Shown: positions 11,540 through 48,881, counted from the stretch's first letter. The stretch: 64,000 nt of DNA from Cristatella mucedo (GCA_009760855.2 WPIO01000019.1:1357001-1421000), one strand, 5' to 3'. The notes: generated by a model from the letters alone, not told the origin. Numbers and translations: made by a program.

Positions 11540-13520
11540 CACTTAATTGCGTATCGACCTACAAGCCACGCAGCCGCCGTCGGCATTACGCAATGCAAGG
11601 ACTCGGGGGTCGGCGGGCACACCTGCCTGTCGGCGGAGTAGTCCTTCGCCGCTAATAGGCGCTGGCGACATTTCCAGCGCTGAGACCTAGCGAGATACTT
11701 TTCGTCGCCGATACCGAGCGCCGACCTTTGGAAGCCGCTTCAGAGGAAGTCCAGCTCTCGAAAGGACTTGCGCATGAGAAGTGACTCCGCCGCCGTGGCC
11801 TCGCAGTGCGTTCCACTCCCAGGCGACGGCCAGCGACGGAGGAGCCGAGCGCGAATGCCGCTCGCTCGCTCGCGACGGCTACGACGACCTCGTCGTAGCC
11901 GTCGCGGCGGCGAGCGTTCGGGGCGGTGGCGGCGGCAGCAGCGTCCGCAGAGTCCGCGGCAGCAGCGTCCGCAGCAGCGTCCGGCAGCAGCGTCAGCTCG
12001 CCCGCGCAGCTCGTCCGAGCGTGAGCCGGGTTGCCTGGGGGCGAAGACTAGCAAGAAACAAACGCCGCATCCAACCAGCGCGCCAGGCGGCGAGCGGGCG
12101 CCAACGAGACGCGAACTAAATTAAAAAAGCAAACCGACGCGTGCGTGCCAAGGATTTCGGCCAACTCGAGGAGGCGCGGAGATTCGCGCGCGCAAATTTC
12201 CCCGCCACTTCCGCCGCACCGTCCCGACTCGGGACTCGGTGCGGCGGAAGGAGGACAGGTGAGCTTAGCCCCTCGGGTCTCAAAACTTCCCGCGAGCGGA
12301 AACGCTTCGGCGCTTTGCGGACTCGGCAGGACGCGCCCGAGTCGGGCGGGCTCCGCATCGCGTCATGACGCCTACGTTGCGCAACCAGACCCTCCACCCC
12401 CCAGCCGCAGCAGCAGCAGCAGCCGAGGACGGGCAGGAGTGGCAGAAAATCCGCGTCCCACTCATAAAAGCTGCACTCTATTTAAGGGCGAAAGGGCGGG
12501 CGTCTTTTGAAGAAAAAAACATGACACCTTTCTTCAGGCGAATCGCCGCTTACTGCAATGAGGCAGGACGAGCGAGAAAAAAAGGTTTTAGCAGCCCACC
12601 CACGCAGCAGAGGTGCACGTCGCGGCGACGCGCGGGGATTCCAGTATGGCGTCTCGCGTCGCGAACCAATCACCGTCGTCCTGCGCGAGACATAGCGACA
12701 GTAGTATGGCGACGTCGCAGGGGTGGCGGCGGTAATTTACCGGCGGAGCGAATCCTCGGCCTCTAAAGTCGTCGGTGAGGAGCGCAAGCGCCGCAGCTGC
12801 GCTGCTGGCGCGTTTATTCCGGTCGCGCCGCTTAGCCGCCGCTGGGACTAGTGTCGAGCGAGGCGTCTCTCACGTTGACGACGGCGGCGGCTGGCGAAGG
12901 GAGGCGGGAAGGGGGTCGGCCCGCCGTCGCCGGCGTTGGCGCCGCAGCGCTCCGCCTGGCGCCGCAGTAGTGGATTCGTCGCGGCTCGGATCAGCTCGCG
13001 CCGCTTTCCTCGCCGCAGCCGCGCTTGCCGGCTCTTTGCGCCGGGGCTGCCCGTCGCCGCCGTGCGTCGCGATTGAGCCGCGCGGCTCGCCGCGCTGTTG
13101 GTCAGCTTTCGGCCGCTCGTCCTAGCGCCAGCTTAGCGCTCGACGCCGCCCGTTCGCACTTCCGACCTCGCGCAGCCGTCGCTCGCTCTCCTCTCATTTC
13201 GCCGCTGTCGGCTCGCGTAGCGGCCGGCCGCCGGTGTGCGGGCGGAGTGGACCGGAGTGGCTTGAGCGCCCGCGAGGCGCGCTGTTCTGGTCGCGGTTGT
13301 TCTGGTCGCGGCGCCGCCGCTGCACGCGGCGGCGGCGGCGCCGCAGCTGCTCTCTCTCGGTTGCCACCGCCGGTCTAGGCACGCCGATCGGCCTGCCCGT
13401 GCACAGGCGGCGGCTGTGGCGGTCCGAGCGGCTGCCGCCGCCGCCCGAGGTCGCGTCATCCGCGGTCGTTAGTGGGTCGCGGCCTCACACTCCCACCTGC
13501 TGCTTTCAGGTGTCATCAGC
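11540..13520. promoter_or_regulatory. CpG-rich island, candidate promoter of the downstream USP53/54-type gene
   Basis: About 2 kb of very GC- and CpG-rich DNA with GC-box-like GGCGGG motifs. All frames are open and rich in Arg and Ala, as random GC-rich DNA gives, and none shows a domain. It lies 6 kb upstream of the first coding exon of the (+) USP53/54-type gene, whose ATG exon has a 3' splice site just upstream. A noncoding first exon here is therefore plausible but not proven. A TATTTAAG element occurs near 12,479. Confidence 0.5.
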
Positions 13521-13725
13521 ATATGCAACGACATGGTAATGTCCTGCCAATGGGCAATATAAGTCTGTCGTAACCAGGTCGCTCCCCCCTTTGAGAACAG
13601 CTTCTTCGGCCCACGAGCCGAGAAGCTTTCGGCAGGTGGCCGAAACTGTCTTTAATTGGCCTCGTAAGTCGTGTATATCGCCAGCTTCTGCCCTCGGCCA
13701 GTGCTCGGTTTGGATGCAACAGAGT

Positions 13726-13828
13726 TTGGTGGTGGTGATGCAGGTGGTGGTGAAGGTGGTGGTGGAGGTGGAGGTGGTGGTGGTGGTGGTGGTGGTGGTG
13801 GTGGTGGTGGTGGTGGTGGTGGTGGGGA
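13726..13828. repeat. (GGT)n microsatellite
   Basis: Imperfect then pure GGT repeats of about 100 bp. The frames read as poly-Gly or poly-Val on the + strand and poly-His or poly-Pro on the - strand, all artefacts. Confidence 0.97.
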
Positions 13829-13963
13829 GGGGGGCACGTTGCCGTGTGTCGACCTGCTTGCTGGCTTACTGGCGCGTGAACATATTCTTTCACGGCTTTT
13901 ACTCTGCAAAAGTCGATTGTCGTCCGGAGGCCGCGAACCGAGCACGTGAACCGAGGGGACTTG

Positions 13964-14081
13964 CAGCACAAGATTTACTGTCACTCACTGCTTCGTGCCC
14001 GCCTGCAGTTTGTTTCCCTCCACAGCACAAGATTTACTGTCACTCACTGCTGCGTGCCCGCCAGCAGTTTGTTTCCCTCCA
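13964..14081. repeat. 59-bp tandem duplication
   Basis: CAGCACAAGATTTACTGTCA begins at 13,964 and again at 14,023. The two 59-bp copies differ at only a few positions, so the duplication is recent. Confidence 0.93.
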
Positions 14082-14227
14082 CGGACCGAGCGAGTAGCCT
14101 GGAGGAGCTGGGTGGGGGGCCTCTTCCGTCCCCTTCACCCCCCCCCCCTCGTCAAGGGTCAGCCAGACGGCTCCTTTGGAGAATTTCCGGGTTAGCCTAT
14201 GCAGAGGGCTGTGGCTCATTCTATGCC

Positions 14228-14372
14228 ACCCTGGTTTGGCCCAGGGATTAAGGTGCTCTCACCTTTAAGGACCGAGGTCGTCGTATGCTCGAGCCCCGTG
14301 GCATATGCCAAGAGCCTGGATAGAGATTCAGTTCTCTTAGGGCCCTTTACATACGAATCACTTTTTCACTTC
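14228..14372 (+). mobile_element. tRNA-derived SINE, family A
   Basis: Its head CCTGGTTTGGCCCAGGGATT, then AAGGTGCTC, matches the copy at 11,103. ATGCTCGAGCCCC stands in for the B box. The tail is TGGATAGAGATTCAGTTCTC followed by TTAGGGCCCTTTACATACGA, again close to the LINE family A end. Confidence 0.75.
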
Positions 14373-14374
14373 TT

Positions 14375-15175
14375 TTTTTTTATTCGGCTGGATTTCGAGG
14401 CCTCCCTCGCTTGTGCGAGCTGTAGCGCCAGGCCGCCGGGCTAAACTTTCAAGGCAAACTTTCTTGCAAAGTAAGACGACTTTATATGGTTTCAGCCGGC
14501 TTTTGCATGGGGGGGGGCAGCAGTCGTGAACTGATAAGCCGGCATTAAAGCTCTCAGTTGGGAAGCCTTTTCAAGGGCGATTTTCATGACCGATGCAAAG
14601 TGTTTTCTTCGGACATGTCTGCAATGTCCGCTCACGAGATTGTACAGGCATATGTCAGTGTCCCACCGAATTTTCGGCTCGAAGGTACATCGTCTAGCAG
14701 CACTGCCAACATTGGCTTGGCTTGGCCCGGCGACCTGGCTGAGGACAGAGAGCCACCAGTGATCAGAGCCGCCTTGATTAAATAAACCCGGGCACTAATT
14801 CAGGTTATCGTGGCACGATCGGGCTGTTATCAAAGACCGGGTCTTACAGCTTAGTGTGCAGCCATCCCTTAAGGGCCAGGTAGAATGGCCCCGGGCAATT
14901 GTTTCAATCAAACAGCTACAGCCTCAGCACTTGCTCTTGATCGGCGTCATCGTGCAGTGCGAATATGCCGACAACATGCTCCCATTACTATTTTGCCCAA
15001 CCTGCCTCCCAGCAGGCATCACCCTCCCCCCTAGCCTGCCATCCCATTTAGGATCTGGCATTCAGAACTGCCGTCCCTAGACACCGTTCTTGCCCTTAGG
15101 CAAGGGCAAAGCTGCCCTTAGGCGAGGTACATTTCGTTGCCTGTTCCCTAATCTGCACTTCGAAGCTCCGAAGGT
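14375..15175. other. No gene recognised
   Basis: Low coding potential. It probably lies in the 5' flank or a 5' untranslated intron of the USP53/54-type gene. Confidence 0.4.
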
Positions 15176-15179
15176 TAGA

Positions 15180-15317
15180 GGGGAGGGGTAAGGTACGAGC
15201 TGTTCACGACCGAGGTCGTATGTTCGAATCTTGTAGTGGGCGATCCTTTATTACCAACTGCAAGCCGTGGCGATAGCCATTAGGGCTCTTCTGCTGCTAT
15301 ACAAACGAGGCGGTTAA
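15180..15317 (+). mobile_element. tRNA-like SINE, family B
   Basis: It contains CACGACCGAGGTCGTATGTT, then CGAATC, a B-box-like region. This is followed by GTGGGCGATCCTTTATTACC and the conserved 3' end TATACAAACGAGGCGGTTAA, then ATCAGCTA. Better copies lie at 48,124-48,300 and 51,617-51,776. Its tail is unlike that of SINE family A. Confidence 0.75.
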
Positions 15318-15325
15318 ATCAGCTA

Positions 15326-15328
<3 letters not shown>

Positions 15329-15399
<71 letters not shown>

Positions 15400-15402
15400 G
15401 CA
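15329..15402. repeat. (CA)n microsatellite
   Basis: About 35 CA dinucleotides, flanked by CGCG/CGCA steps, directly after the 3' end of SINE family B. Confidence 0.97.
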
Positions 15403-15954
15403 TATAAGGGCTCGTTCTGCAAAACAGCTTGATCCTAGCCGTGTTGTCTGCCACCTCTGCACTCGGATGTGTAACTTGATCGGCTGTAGCAGTTGCCGGG
15501 TAAGCAGCAGACCTGACCCTGCCTACGGCTACGGCTCGAGCGGCCTTGTCTTTGTGGCTGGCAGCAGTTGGGGTGATGGCTGTCCTCCCGTCCATGCACC
15601 TTTCTTTGCTCGAGACTGTGGAGCAGCAGCAGCAGAGTGCTGGCTGGGCACCTGGGGGCAGGGCAGCAGCACCGGTACGCCTGCAGCGCCGGCTCGGCTG
15701 TCACGGCCTGGCAGGTTGCTGCTGCTGCACTGTGTGAGTGCACGAGCTGAACGTGCAGAAGGATCAATAAGCGCTGTGAGGAGGCCACAATCGGGCCGAT
15801 GAAAGCAAGCAGAACATTAGAATTGTTTGTTGCCTTAAGTGGGCGGTTGCCAGTAGCTCTGCTTTGTGTCCGGCCTGCTCTGTGGTGCCCTCCGATTGGC
15901 TGACCGGAAAGCAAAAAGAGTCTCAGAGCTGTGACTCAGCTCGGACCTATACAC

Positions 15955-16154
15955 CATGGGAGAGGGACGAAGGAGGAGAAGGAGGAGTAACAGGAGAAGC
16001 CTGAGAAAAGGAGTGACAGTGGAGAAGAGAGGAAAAAGACAGATGGATGAAATAGCAGGAGGGCAGGCGAGAGATGTGAGAGACAGAGGAGGGAGAGAGG
16101 TCAAGGAGGGAGGATGGGGAGAGACAGAGAGAGAGCGCGAGGAGGGAGGGAAGA

Positions 16155-16222
<68 letters not shown>

Positions 16223-16245
16223 GAGATGAGAGATGAGAGAGAAGG
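15955..16245. repeat. Polypurine tract with (GA)n core
   Basis: About 290 bp in which the + strand is nearly all purine. Mixed GGAGGA/GAGACAGA sequence runs into pure (GA)n at 16,159-16,219, then GATGAGA units. The reverse strand gives a spurious Ser-Leu frame. Confidence 0.95.
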
Positions 16246-16249
16246 GGCT

Positions 16250-17285
16250 AAGTTTGCTGGTGCCAACGTGGCCAAGTATTTCATTTCATCACCCTGCTGC
16301 CTCTTTTGTCTTGTTTCTATGGCTAAATAAATTGCTCGTGCTGCCAGGGTCGCCCTTGGAGGCTTGCCTCCGGGGGTGACCCCATCGGCCCCCGGCTTGC
16401 CTTCCCAGCGCCCAGTGCCAGTAGTCGCCAGCCAAACCTGACTGCTTGCCGGGAGCCCTTGCTTGCTGCTGCTGGCTTCTTGCCAACCGTGAACAATGCT
16501 TCCGGTTGCCTGCATTTAAGCCCAAGATGTCCCCCTTTGTTCCCTTTGTTTCGGCTCCGCCGAAGCTGCCCGGCGACGTCGGGCTAGGACGTCTGCCGTC
16601 GCTCTGGCCGCCGTGCACCGTGCCACCGGCTGTGCCAGCCAGAGAGCGAGCGGTTTGCTAAACGGCCGACGATGGGTAGCCAACGTCTGAAAACTGTCGC
16701 GAATGGGCGAAATGGGCATGGCTCACTTCTTGGTCCCTTGAGCAGGCTGCTTTGCCAGTCTGCTCGGTCGATGTCGTCGTATCCAGTCATCAGGCCCCTG
16801 CCTGCTCTGTGCCGTCTGCCACTGCTTCGGCCGCCACCTGCCTCTTGTCAAATGCTGGGGGCGGCAGTACAGACTTCACCGTTTGTCTGTATGTCTGTCT
16901 GTTTGCAGCTTCAGGCGCCACATCTGGATTTGCTGCATTTATGCGATCTGACTTGGGTGTGAACATTTCTTAGCCAGCAAGGTCGTCATCAATGGGATAT
17001 GGCCAAGCGCATCAAACAGCAAGGCAGCGCCCCCATTTGGAAATGGCCTGTAGCAGCATCCTCCACTCGTATCGCATTGATGACATGTCATTCATCCGTG
17101 CGGATTCTTGGTTGACAATTTAAGCTGAAAATTATGGTCGTCTTCAGCAGCATCAGCTCGTGCAGTCACTGTTGACTGGCGCTGTTCTGGACTGGAAGCG
17201 TTTGTACGATGCAAAGGTGCAAACGCTTCCACTGCGCAACCTCACTGCGAAAGTAAGGAAAGAGCTGTAGAAGTTTCATCTCAGG
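16250..17285. other. No gene recognised
   Basis: About 1 kb of mixed sequence upstream of the USP53/54-type coding exons. No transposon or domain was identified. Confidence 0.35.
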
Positions 17286-17625
17286 AGCTCGAAAGCCTAG
17301 CTCTCAAAATTGTCTGGGCCAGCAAATCGTCTACCCACGGGATGTGGGCACCCTGGTTCAAAATGACATCTCTCTCCCTTGCCGTAACCACACGAGCTCC
17401 CCTATCAGCTTGTTAACATTGCACAAGTCGAGCTAGGCTAGTTAGATATGGGCATCAGACAAGCGGGTCTTCGATGTATTTGTTCTGTCCCTATTCCTGA
17501 CCTCTAGAAGCCACTCCTTGCAGGTCTTTTCCTGCATGTGCAATAAGTCAGATGCTTGCAGGCTGTACAAAACCCTGCACTAGGCTTGTCTGTCGTGAAT
17601 GGCACACATACCACGTGATGTCATG
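17285..17625 (+). mobile_element. Heavily decayed LINE family A fragment
   Basis: CTAGCTCTCAAAATTGTCTG and the CCTGCACTAGGCTTGTCTGT block near 17,570 align by eye with the family C-terminal region (the LQNS-ARLVCRE segment). Many indels are present. Confidence 0.5.
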
Positions 17626-18055
17626 TGCGTAGCTGCAGAAGAACTTTAGCGGGCTATCAAGCTCGCTTGCATCAGGCAACAAAGAATTATGCACTGCAGG
17701 GCTCGATTCCACGACCTGTGTCGTGAAGTGGAGGCACCTAACTCCCAGGCTAATGTCCAGTGGCGTCACATCCCTTATGCTGACGACATAGCTGCAAAGC
17801 TAGAACCCTCTCCTTCCACTATCGTCCTTGTTATGCTTAGTTACACTGAAACTGCGCATGTTATGCCACCTACATTAATTTGTATATACTCCTTACCAGC
17901 ATTAGCCTAACATGTACTAGAGCTTTTTTGATTTTTTGGTACCTGTTTTACCTTGTTTATCTTTTAATGTTCGGTAAAAAAAGAAACAAAGGAAGAAGCC
18001 GATGGCCGAGGGGTGCAGGAGAGGCCCAGGCCGGACCGGAGAGGCCCAGGCCAGA

Positions 18056-18133
18056 CATGGCCGCTGGGCAAGGTCGACTGAGAGCCGGCAGCAGCAGCAG
18101 CCGGCTCTCAGTCGACCTTGCCCAGCGGCCATG
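18056..18133. repeat. Perfect 33-bp inverted repeat (hairpin) with 12-nt CAG loop
   Basis: The arm 18,056-18,088 begins CATGGCCGCTGGGCAAGG. Its exact reverse complement is 18,101-18,133, and the loop at 18,089-18,100 is (CAG)4. Every base of the arms pairs. It lies upstream of the first USP53/54 coding exon, next to a CCTG array. I do not recognise a known miRNA. Confidence 0.95.
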
Positions 18134-18221
18134 CTGTGTGCAAATGATCACATCTCGAGAGCTGAGAGCTGAGCAGTTAGCAGTTGCTGAGAGCAGTTGG
18201 CTTGGCGCTGGAACGAGGCTC

Positions 18222-18222
18222 G

Positions 18223-18282
<60 letters not shown>

Positions 18283-18286
18283 CCCG

Positions 18287-18326
<40 letters not shown>

Positions 18327-18393
18327 CCCGCCTGCCCGCCTGCCCGCCTGCCCGCCTGCCCGCCTGCCCGCCCGCCTGCCTGCCTGCCTGCCT
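18222..18393. repeat. (CCTG)n tetranucleotide array
   Basis: About 43 units of CCTG on the + strand, with CCCG variants clustered in the second half. All frames are open and give Pro-Ala-Cys-Leu or Gly-Arg-Gln-Ala repeats, which I reject as coding. Confidence 0.97.
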
Positions 18394-18951
18394 ATGGGCC
18401 TGGTCCGGTGGGTTTTGCTGCTGGCTCGTTTGAGCCTGCAGCTTCTCAGCAGGCCCGGCTGTGCATGGGCACTCACTGTAGTCGGACGTGCGGTGACTGG
18501 TTAAATTTGTGGCCTCTTTCACAGCCTCTCTTCACTAGCCATTCGGCCTTGCTATTAAAAGGGGGAAGGGGTGCTCTTGCTCTGCAGGATGGGTAGGCAG
18601 TGAAATGCCCGGATTTTCTTGGTTAGGGAGGGAAGCAGGAGAAGTGGCTGCCTAGGTGCTTGGTCGTGCTGGCCAGTGGCAGGTCTTGCCAGGTTTCTTG
18701 TTTCGGCATGCTGGTCCGGCTCGAATTTCGGGCTCACGGCATCTGCCGGTGCGAGTCTGCTGCTGCTGTTTCATGCAGTAGTTCCACGTTGCCACGTGGT
18801 TATAATGCAGCCAGGCTTGATATCTGGGCACTGCCTTTTGGGCATTGCCACCTGCCCATAATCGCCACTCCTAGCCTGGCCAGGTGCGTAAATTCGCTTT
18901 TTGCGTGACCTTTATACCAGAGCCACGTGTTTGCACAGGATCTACTTTTGG

Positions 18952-19112
18952 AGAGAGAGAGAGACAGAGAGAGACAGAGAGAGAGAGACACAGAGAGAGA
19001 GAGACACAGAGACACAGAGAGAGACAGAGAGAGACAGAGAGAGACAGAGAGAGACACAGAGAGAGGCAGAGAGAGAGAGAGACAGAGAGGCACAGAGAGA
19101 GAGGCAGAGACA
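18952..19112. repeat. Compound (GA)n/(GAGACA)n array
   Basis: About 160 bp of AGAGAGACAGAGAGAGACAC-type units, purine-rich on the + strand. It ends about 300 bp upstream of the exon that carries the USP53/54-type start codon. Confidence 0.95.
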
Positions 19113-19415
19113 AGAGTCCCCCAGCGGGCAGGTGGCCGGTCACGAAAAAGAAGAGTAGCACTGTGTGTAGTGTAGCAGGCATCACCCCCACCCAGCCTGC
19201 CATTTCATTTAGGACCCGAGAAGCTGGACTGTTCCGTGTCCCTGTCTAGCTTCCTGCAGAGGGGGAGGGGAGTGCCTCCTGCAGGAAGCTCACTGCTACT
19301 GCGGCTGCGCACGTGCAGCAGCAGATGCTGCTGCTGCGTCGATCCGGTGCATGCGTCTCTGCTCACTTGGCTTCCTCGCGTGTGTCGCATGCCAGCTGCC
19401 TTCTGCTGCTTGCAG

Positions 19416-19451
19416 AGCAGCAGCGCCATTGCCTGTGTGGCTCCACCGACG
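19416..19451 (+). other. USP54: 5' UTR part of the first coding exon, with 3' splice site
   Basis: A pyrimidine-rich CTTCTGCTGCTTGCAG ends at 19,415, 36 nt before the ATG. This suggests at least one upstream noncoding exon. The start context CGACGATGG has G at +4. A start further upstream in the same frame is possible but lacks family similarity. Confidence 0.6.
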
Positions 19452-45520
<26,069 letters not shown>

Positions 45521-45934
45521 TGTGCCTGGCAACCGTCCATTCAGTCGGTAAGAACTCATCGGCGCTCTCTGGTGGCCACAGCAGCGTTCGGGCACAAGCA
45601 CTCTGGTAATATTTTCGTGACGTTGGCCACTCTCCGAGGTACTGCCTGCCTCTCCCAAAAAGTGCTACCTCACTCTTATGGCTGCATCGCTGTCGGCTTT
45701 GTGTGGGCACTCACACAGCCATTCACCGGAATGCGCCAGTCTGTGGGGGGCCGGCCGTGGGGTCGTGGGACTGCCCCCGTAGATCTTAGCTTAAAGCTGT
45801 GAGCTCTACTTGGCTCGGCATACGACTTGCAGCGTTGACTTGCAAAGCCATGCTATTTTGAGTTGCTCGATTAATGTCCCCCCCCCCCTTTATTCTCTGT
45901 GGCTTCTATGTGCTGTTGGCATGGCAGGCCTGCA

Positions 45935-45940
45935 AATAAA
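45935..45940 (+). terminator. Poly(A) signal AATAAA of the USP53/54 gene
   Basis: GCAAATAAACTG lies 415 bp after the stop codon, giving a short 3' UTR. It is the first canonical hexamer after the stop. Confidence 0.7.
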
Positions 45941-45959
45941 CTGTATCTTTCGACTTAGC

Positions 45960-48115
45960 TTGCCTCACTGTTAAGTATAAGTGTATCGATCAGATGATGG
46001 TCGACTGCCATGCCACAGCCGTCGATTTAAATGCTTATATCTCTTCAGGAATTCTTCAATGAAGGTTTGATTTTTTCAGGTCCATGGTCGGCAAGATGCT
46101 CTTCCTGCAACAAAGTTGCCTCTGATCAGACGTCCGTCAGCTCGCGACAGCTCATCGCATCCCAGCAATGCCAGCACCTACCGTCGAAGCTTCTGGGCCA
46201 TCTCTTGTGCTTACTTCTGACTAGGCTCCTTCTACTTAGCGGACTAGATCAGGCGGTTTTATACTGGTGTACTTTTTATTAACATCAGAAGCAAGACACA
46301 GAGCTGCACAGCAGTTCGCTGACCTGGAAACACGAGACTTTTCTAGAGATTAATGTGTATAGCTGTTAGGCATGTGAATATTATCTTTACTGAATTGCCT
46401 CTAAGGCTGTTTATCGTTGTACCCATGTGCCCGCTTACAGTGGTCTGCCTTTCTATAATATGAACCGTTAAGCCAATCCTGAAGTCGTACTATCTATTTG
46501 AAACAGTAACTTTTATGTTTTTCGACAGATCACGCTAGTTTTGGAGTTGTTTGCATGACTTAGCGCTGCAGACGCAGCACAGCCCTAAATGCTCAAGTGC
46601 CTTTTCTAAAGCCACCTGTAAGCAAGCTCAAACTTGCCACTAACCTAGGATGACAGACGTCATTAAGTGACGATATAGAAGCACCGAATTTGAAATACGT
46701 TACAGAGAGAGGAAGGGAGAGAGAGAGAGAGAGACTCCAAAACTCGCCAAGATCCCACAGCTGGTGGCTTAAGCACTGGCTGCACAACCATGAGTGTATC
46801 ACCATCGTCATCGTCTGTATCTCCACAAAGCCGCAGATACAAAAGTGGGAGGAAAATGTACCCGAGTCGGCAGCATCGCGTCTGGAATTGTGTTGGAACC
46901 GTATTCGTGAGAGTGTGGCAGGGGCATTCTGGCCGAGGCACCCCCCACCCACCCTGCCGCCTGTGATCGTTGTGCAGGCCAACTAGGCATTAGCGGTGGC
47001 TAATACCCCCGTGGCCTAGTCGGCATCTTGGACGCGGCTCGTGCGTGCGTGCGTGCATTGCTGTGATGAAGTCACTTAGCTAAGTAAGTAGCATACCTAT
47101 CAACGTGGCGATAAAGCTGGCAGCGCTATTTCGTCCTGTTGCTCCACTGCCACGGCCTGGATGGGCAGGCCTGTGCTGTCAAATTAGCTGGCCCCTCGCG
47201 CAAGCTGCTTCCCACGTGGCCTACGACCTCGAGAGCTCCAAGTACCGACGAGACCGGCGCTTACCGGCAGCAGAAGTGATGAGCAGCTAGGAGAGACATC
47301 TGGAGACCTGAATGATCGTTTGCAGAATGATGGCATGGGTGCCAAAACGAGAGCAGTCTGAGCGGACTGAGAGCTGAGTGAGACACGAGGGTAATTGCAC
47401 GGCTACGGCACTGGGCAGAGCCGGCGCTTGCTTACCTGGCCGCCCCCTCCCTTCCTCGTGTACACGAGCACTGCCCCAAGTGTGGGCATGACGCATGCTC
47501 CGAAAAATGGCCCAGGAAGCACGAAGCATGCCCAGCTTTGAGTCGAAGTTTCGCATGACCTACTTGTGCTGAAAAAGCGGCGCAAGTCCACTTTGGCCAG
47601 CGGGAAATTTGTTGGAGCGCTAGTCAGGCAAGGGAGTGGCTGCCTTTGGCTGGCGACATGCTTCCAGCCAGCGACTTCGTTCGGAAGTTGTGCCTGGCTT
47701 TCGCCCATGTCTGAGCTTTTTCTTCCCACAGAGCCGACTGCATAGTCATGTATCATAGACATGTACCAGCGGCTCTGGCATGCGCCAGTGCCCGGCCGCA
47801 GCGCCGGCCCAGCGTGCTGGACCGCTGCCCCTCGCCAAGCAACGTTTGCTCATTCGTCAATACTCGACGAGTGCGCGTTCCTGCGTGACAAGGGCACTCA
47901 TTGCATAGTCCAGCTAGATAGAGTATGATGCAGGATGACGAGGTAGGATCCAGCGATTCAGGCCATGCCGAATATCCACGTTTCTAAAACGGATGATGGT
48001 ATGTATGCAAGTGAGGCGTTATGACACTATATTGTAACGCCGCTGTGTGCATTGTTTTAAATAGTTTTTGGTAAACACCTCATTCGGCGCTAATCACTGG
48101 CACTGTATTGTTTCG
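45960..48115. other. Intergenic DNA between convergent USP53/54 and HAUS1 genes
   Basis: No further exon was recognised on either strand. A small purine run occurs at 46,709-46,733. Short frames near 46,600-47,000 and 47,290-47,760 match nothing I know. Confidence 0.45.
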
Positions 48116-48123
48116 TGAGCTCC

Positions 48124-48300
48124 TCGAGAGAGAGCCGTAACGGCTCACTAGGTAAGGCGGTTGCTTTTCACGACCTCGGCCACGAGGTCGTGGGTTCGAA
48201 TCCTGCGGTGGGCGATCCTTTATCTGCAAGCAGTGGTGATAGCCGTAACTGTTCTTCTGTCGCTATACAAAAAGAGGCTGTTAAATCAGCTAGTATTTAT
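48124..48300 (+). mobile_element. tRNA-derived SINE, family B, best copy
   Basis: The head AACGGCTCACTAGGTAAGGC resembles an A box. GTGGGTTCGAATCCTGCGG is a consensus B box. Then come GTGGGCGATCCTTTATCTGC and the family end CTATACAAAAAGAGGCTGTT, AAATCAGCTAG. The tRNA arms are not fully kept and the sequence continues about 100 bp beyond the tRNA-like part, so it is a SINE, not a tRNA gene. Confidence 0.85.
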
Positions 48301-48304
48301 TTAT

Positions 48305-48870
48305 TCAAATCTGCCTAGAAGCAGCCCCCCTCTGATCAGTACTCGGTCAGCATCGCTGCAAGGGATGTCCCTGAGCCTGAGAGGGTTTGCACGTGGAGCT
48401 CACAGAGGCCGTACACGATTTCGCCCAATGTCCAGCTCCTAGATGCTAGGGCACTATGCAGTGCAACAGCAGCACTGACTGCTGCTGTCTTTCGCTTGGT
48501 GACGCAAGCCGCAGCCGTCTGAGCTTCGCCATCGACGGATCTACCGTACGCGGAGAAGGAAAAGCCGAGGTCGTTTCAAGTACCTGCACCGTGCAACCAT
48601 CAGTTGTTCGCACTGCGCACTCCTTAATTTAGTGCTAGCACACGGTGTAGCAGCCACATTTTGACCTTTGGTCCTTTATCGTGGGAGCAGGCAGGTCAAG
48701 GACTGCCGCTCTTTGCGGCCACGATGCAATAGCAACAATGCAAGCATCCGCCGGCCATCGTAAAAACGCCTCTCCGTGGCTAGCCATCTAGTCGCCAGGA
48801 GACAAGCAGGCACGAGGTTTCAGAGCCCCTTCATCGAGCCAGCTTACGCTTAGCGACCGCTGTACAATCG
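48305..48870. other. Nothing recognised
   Basis: About 570 bp between the SINE and the HAUS1 3' end. No domain or repeat was identified. Confidence 0.4.
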
Positions 48871-48875
48871 TCGAA

Positions 48876-48881
48876 TTTATT
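48876..48881 (-). terminator. Poly(A) signal AATAAA of HAUS1
   Basis: On the reverse strand, 142 bp after the HAUS1 stop codon. Confidence 0.7.

Noticed and set aside
12365-12766. 133-codon frame in the CpG island
   Set aside because: Open because of base composition. Arg-rich, no recognisable domain and no splice partners.
18222-18393. Pro-Ala-Cys-Leu repeat protein
   Set aside because: All six frames of a CCTG array are open, and no flanking exon supports translation.
48124-48205. Possible tRNA gene
   Set aside because: The B box is consensus, but the acceptor stem and anticodon arm do not form and the sequence continues into the SINE B body shared with other copies.
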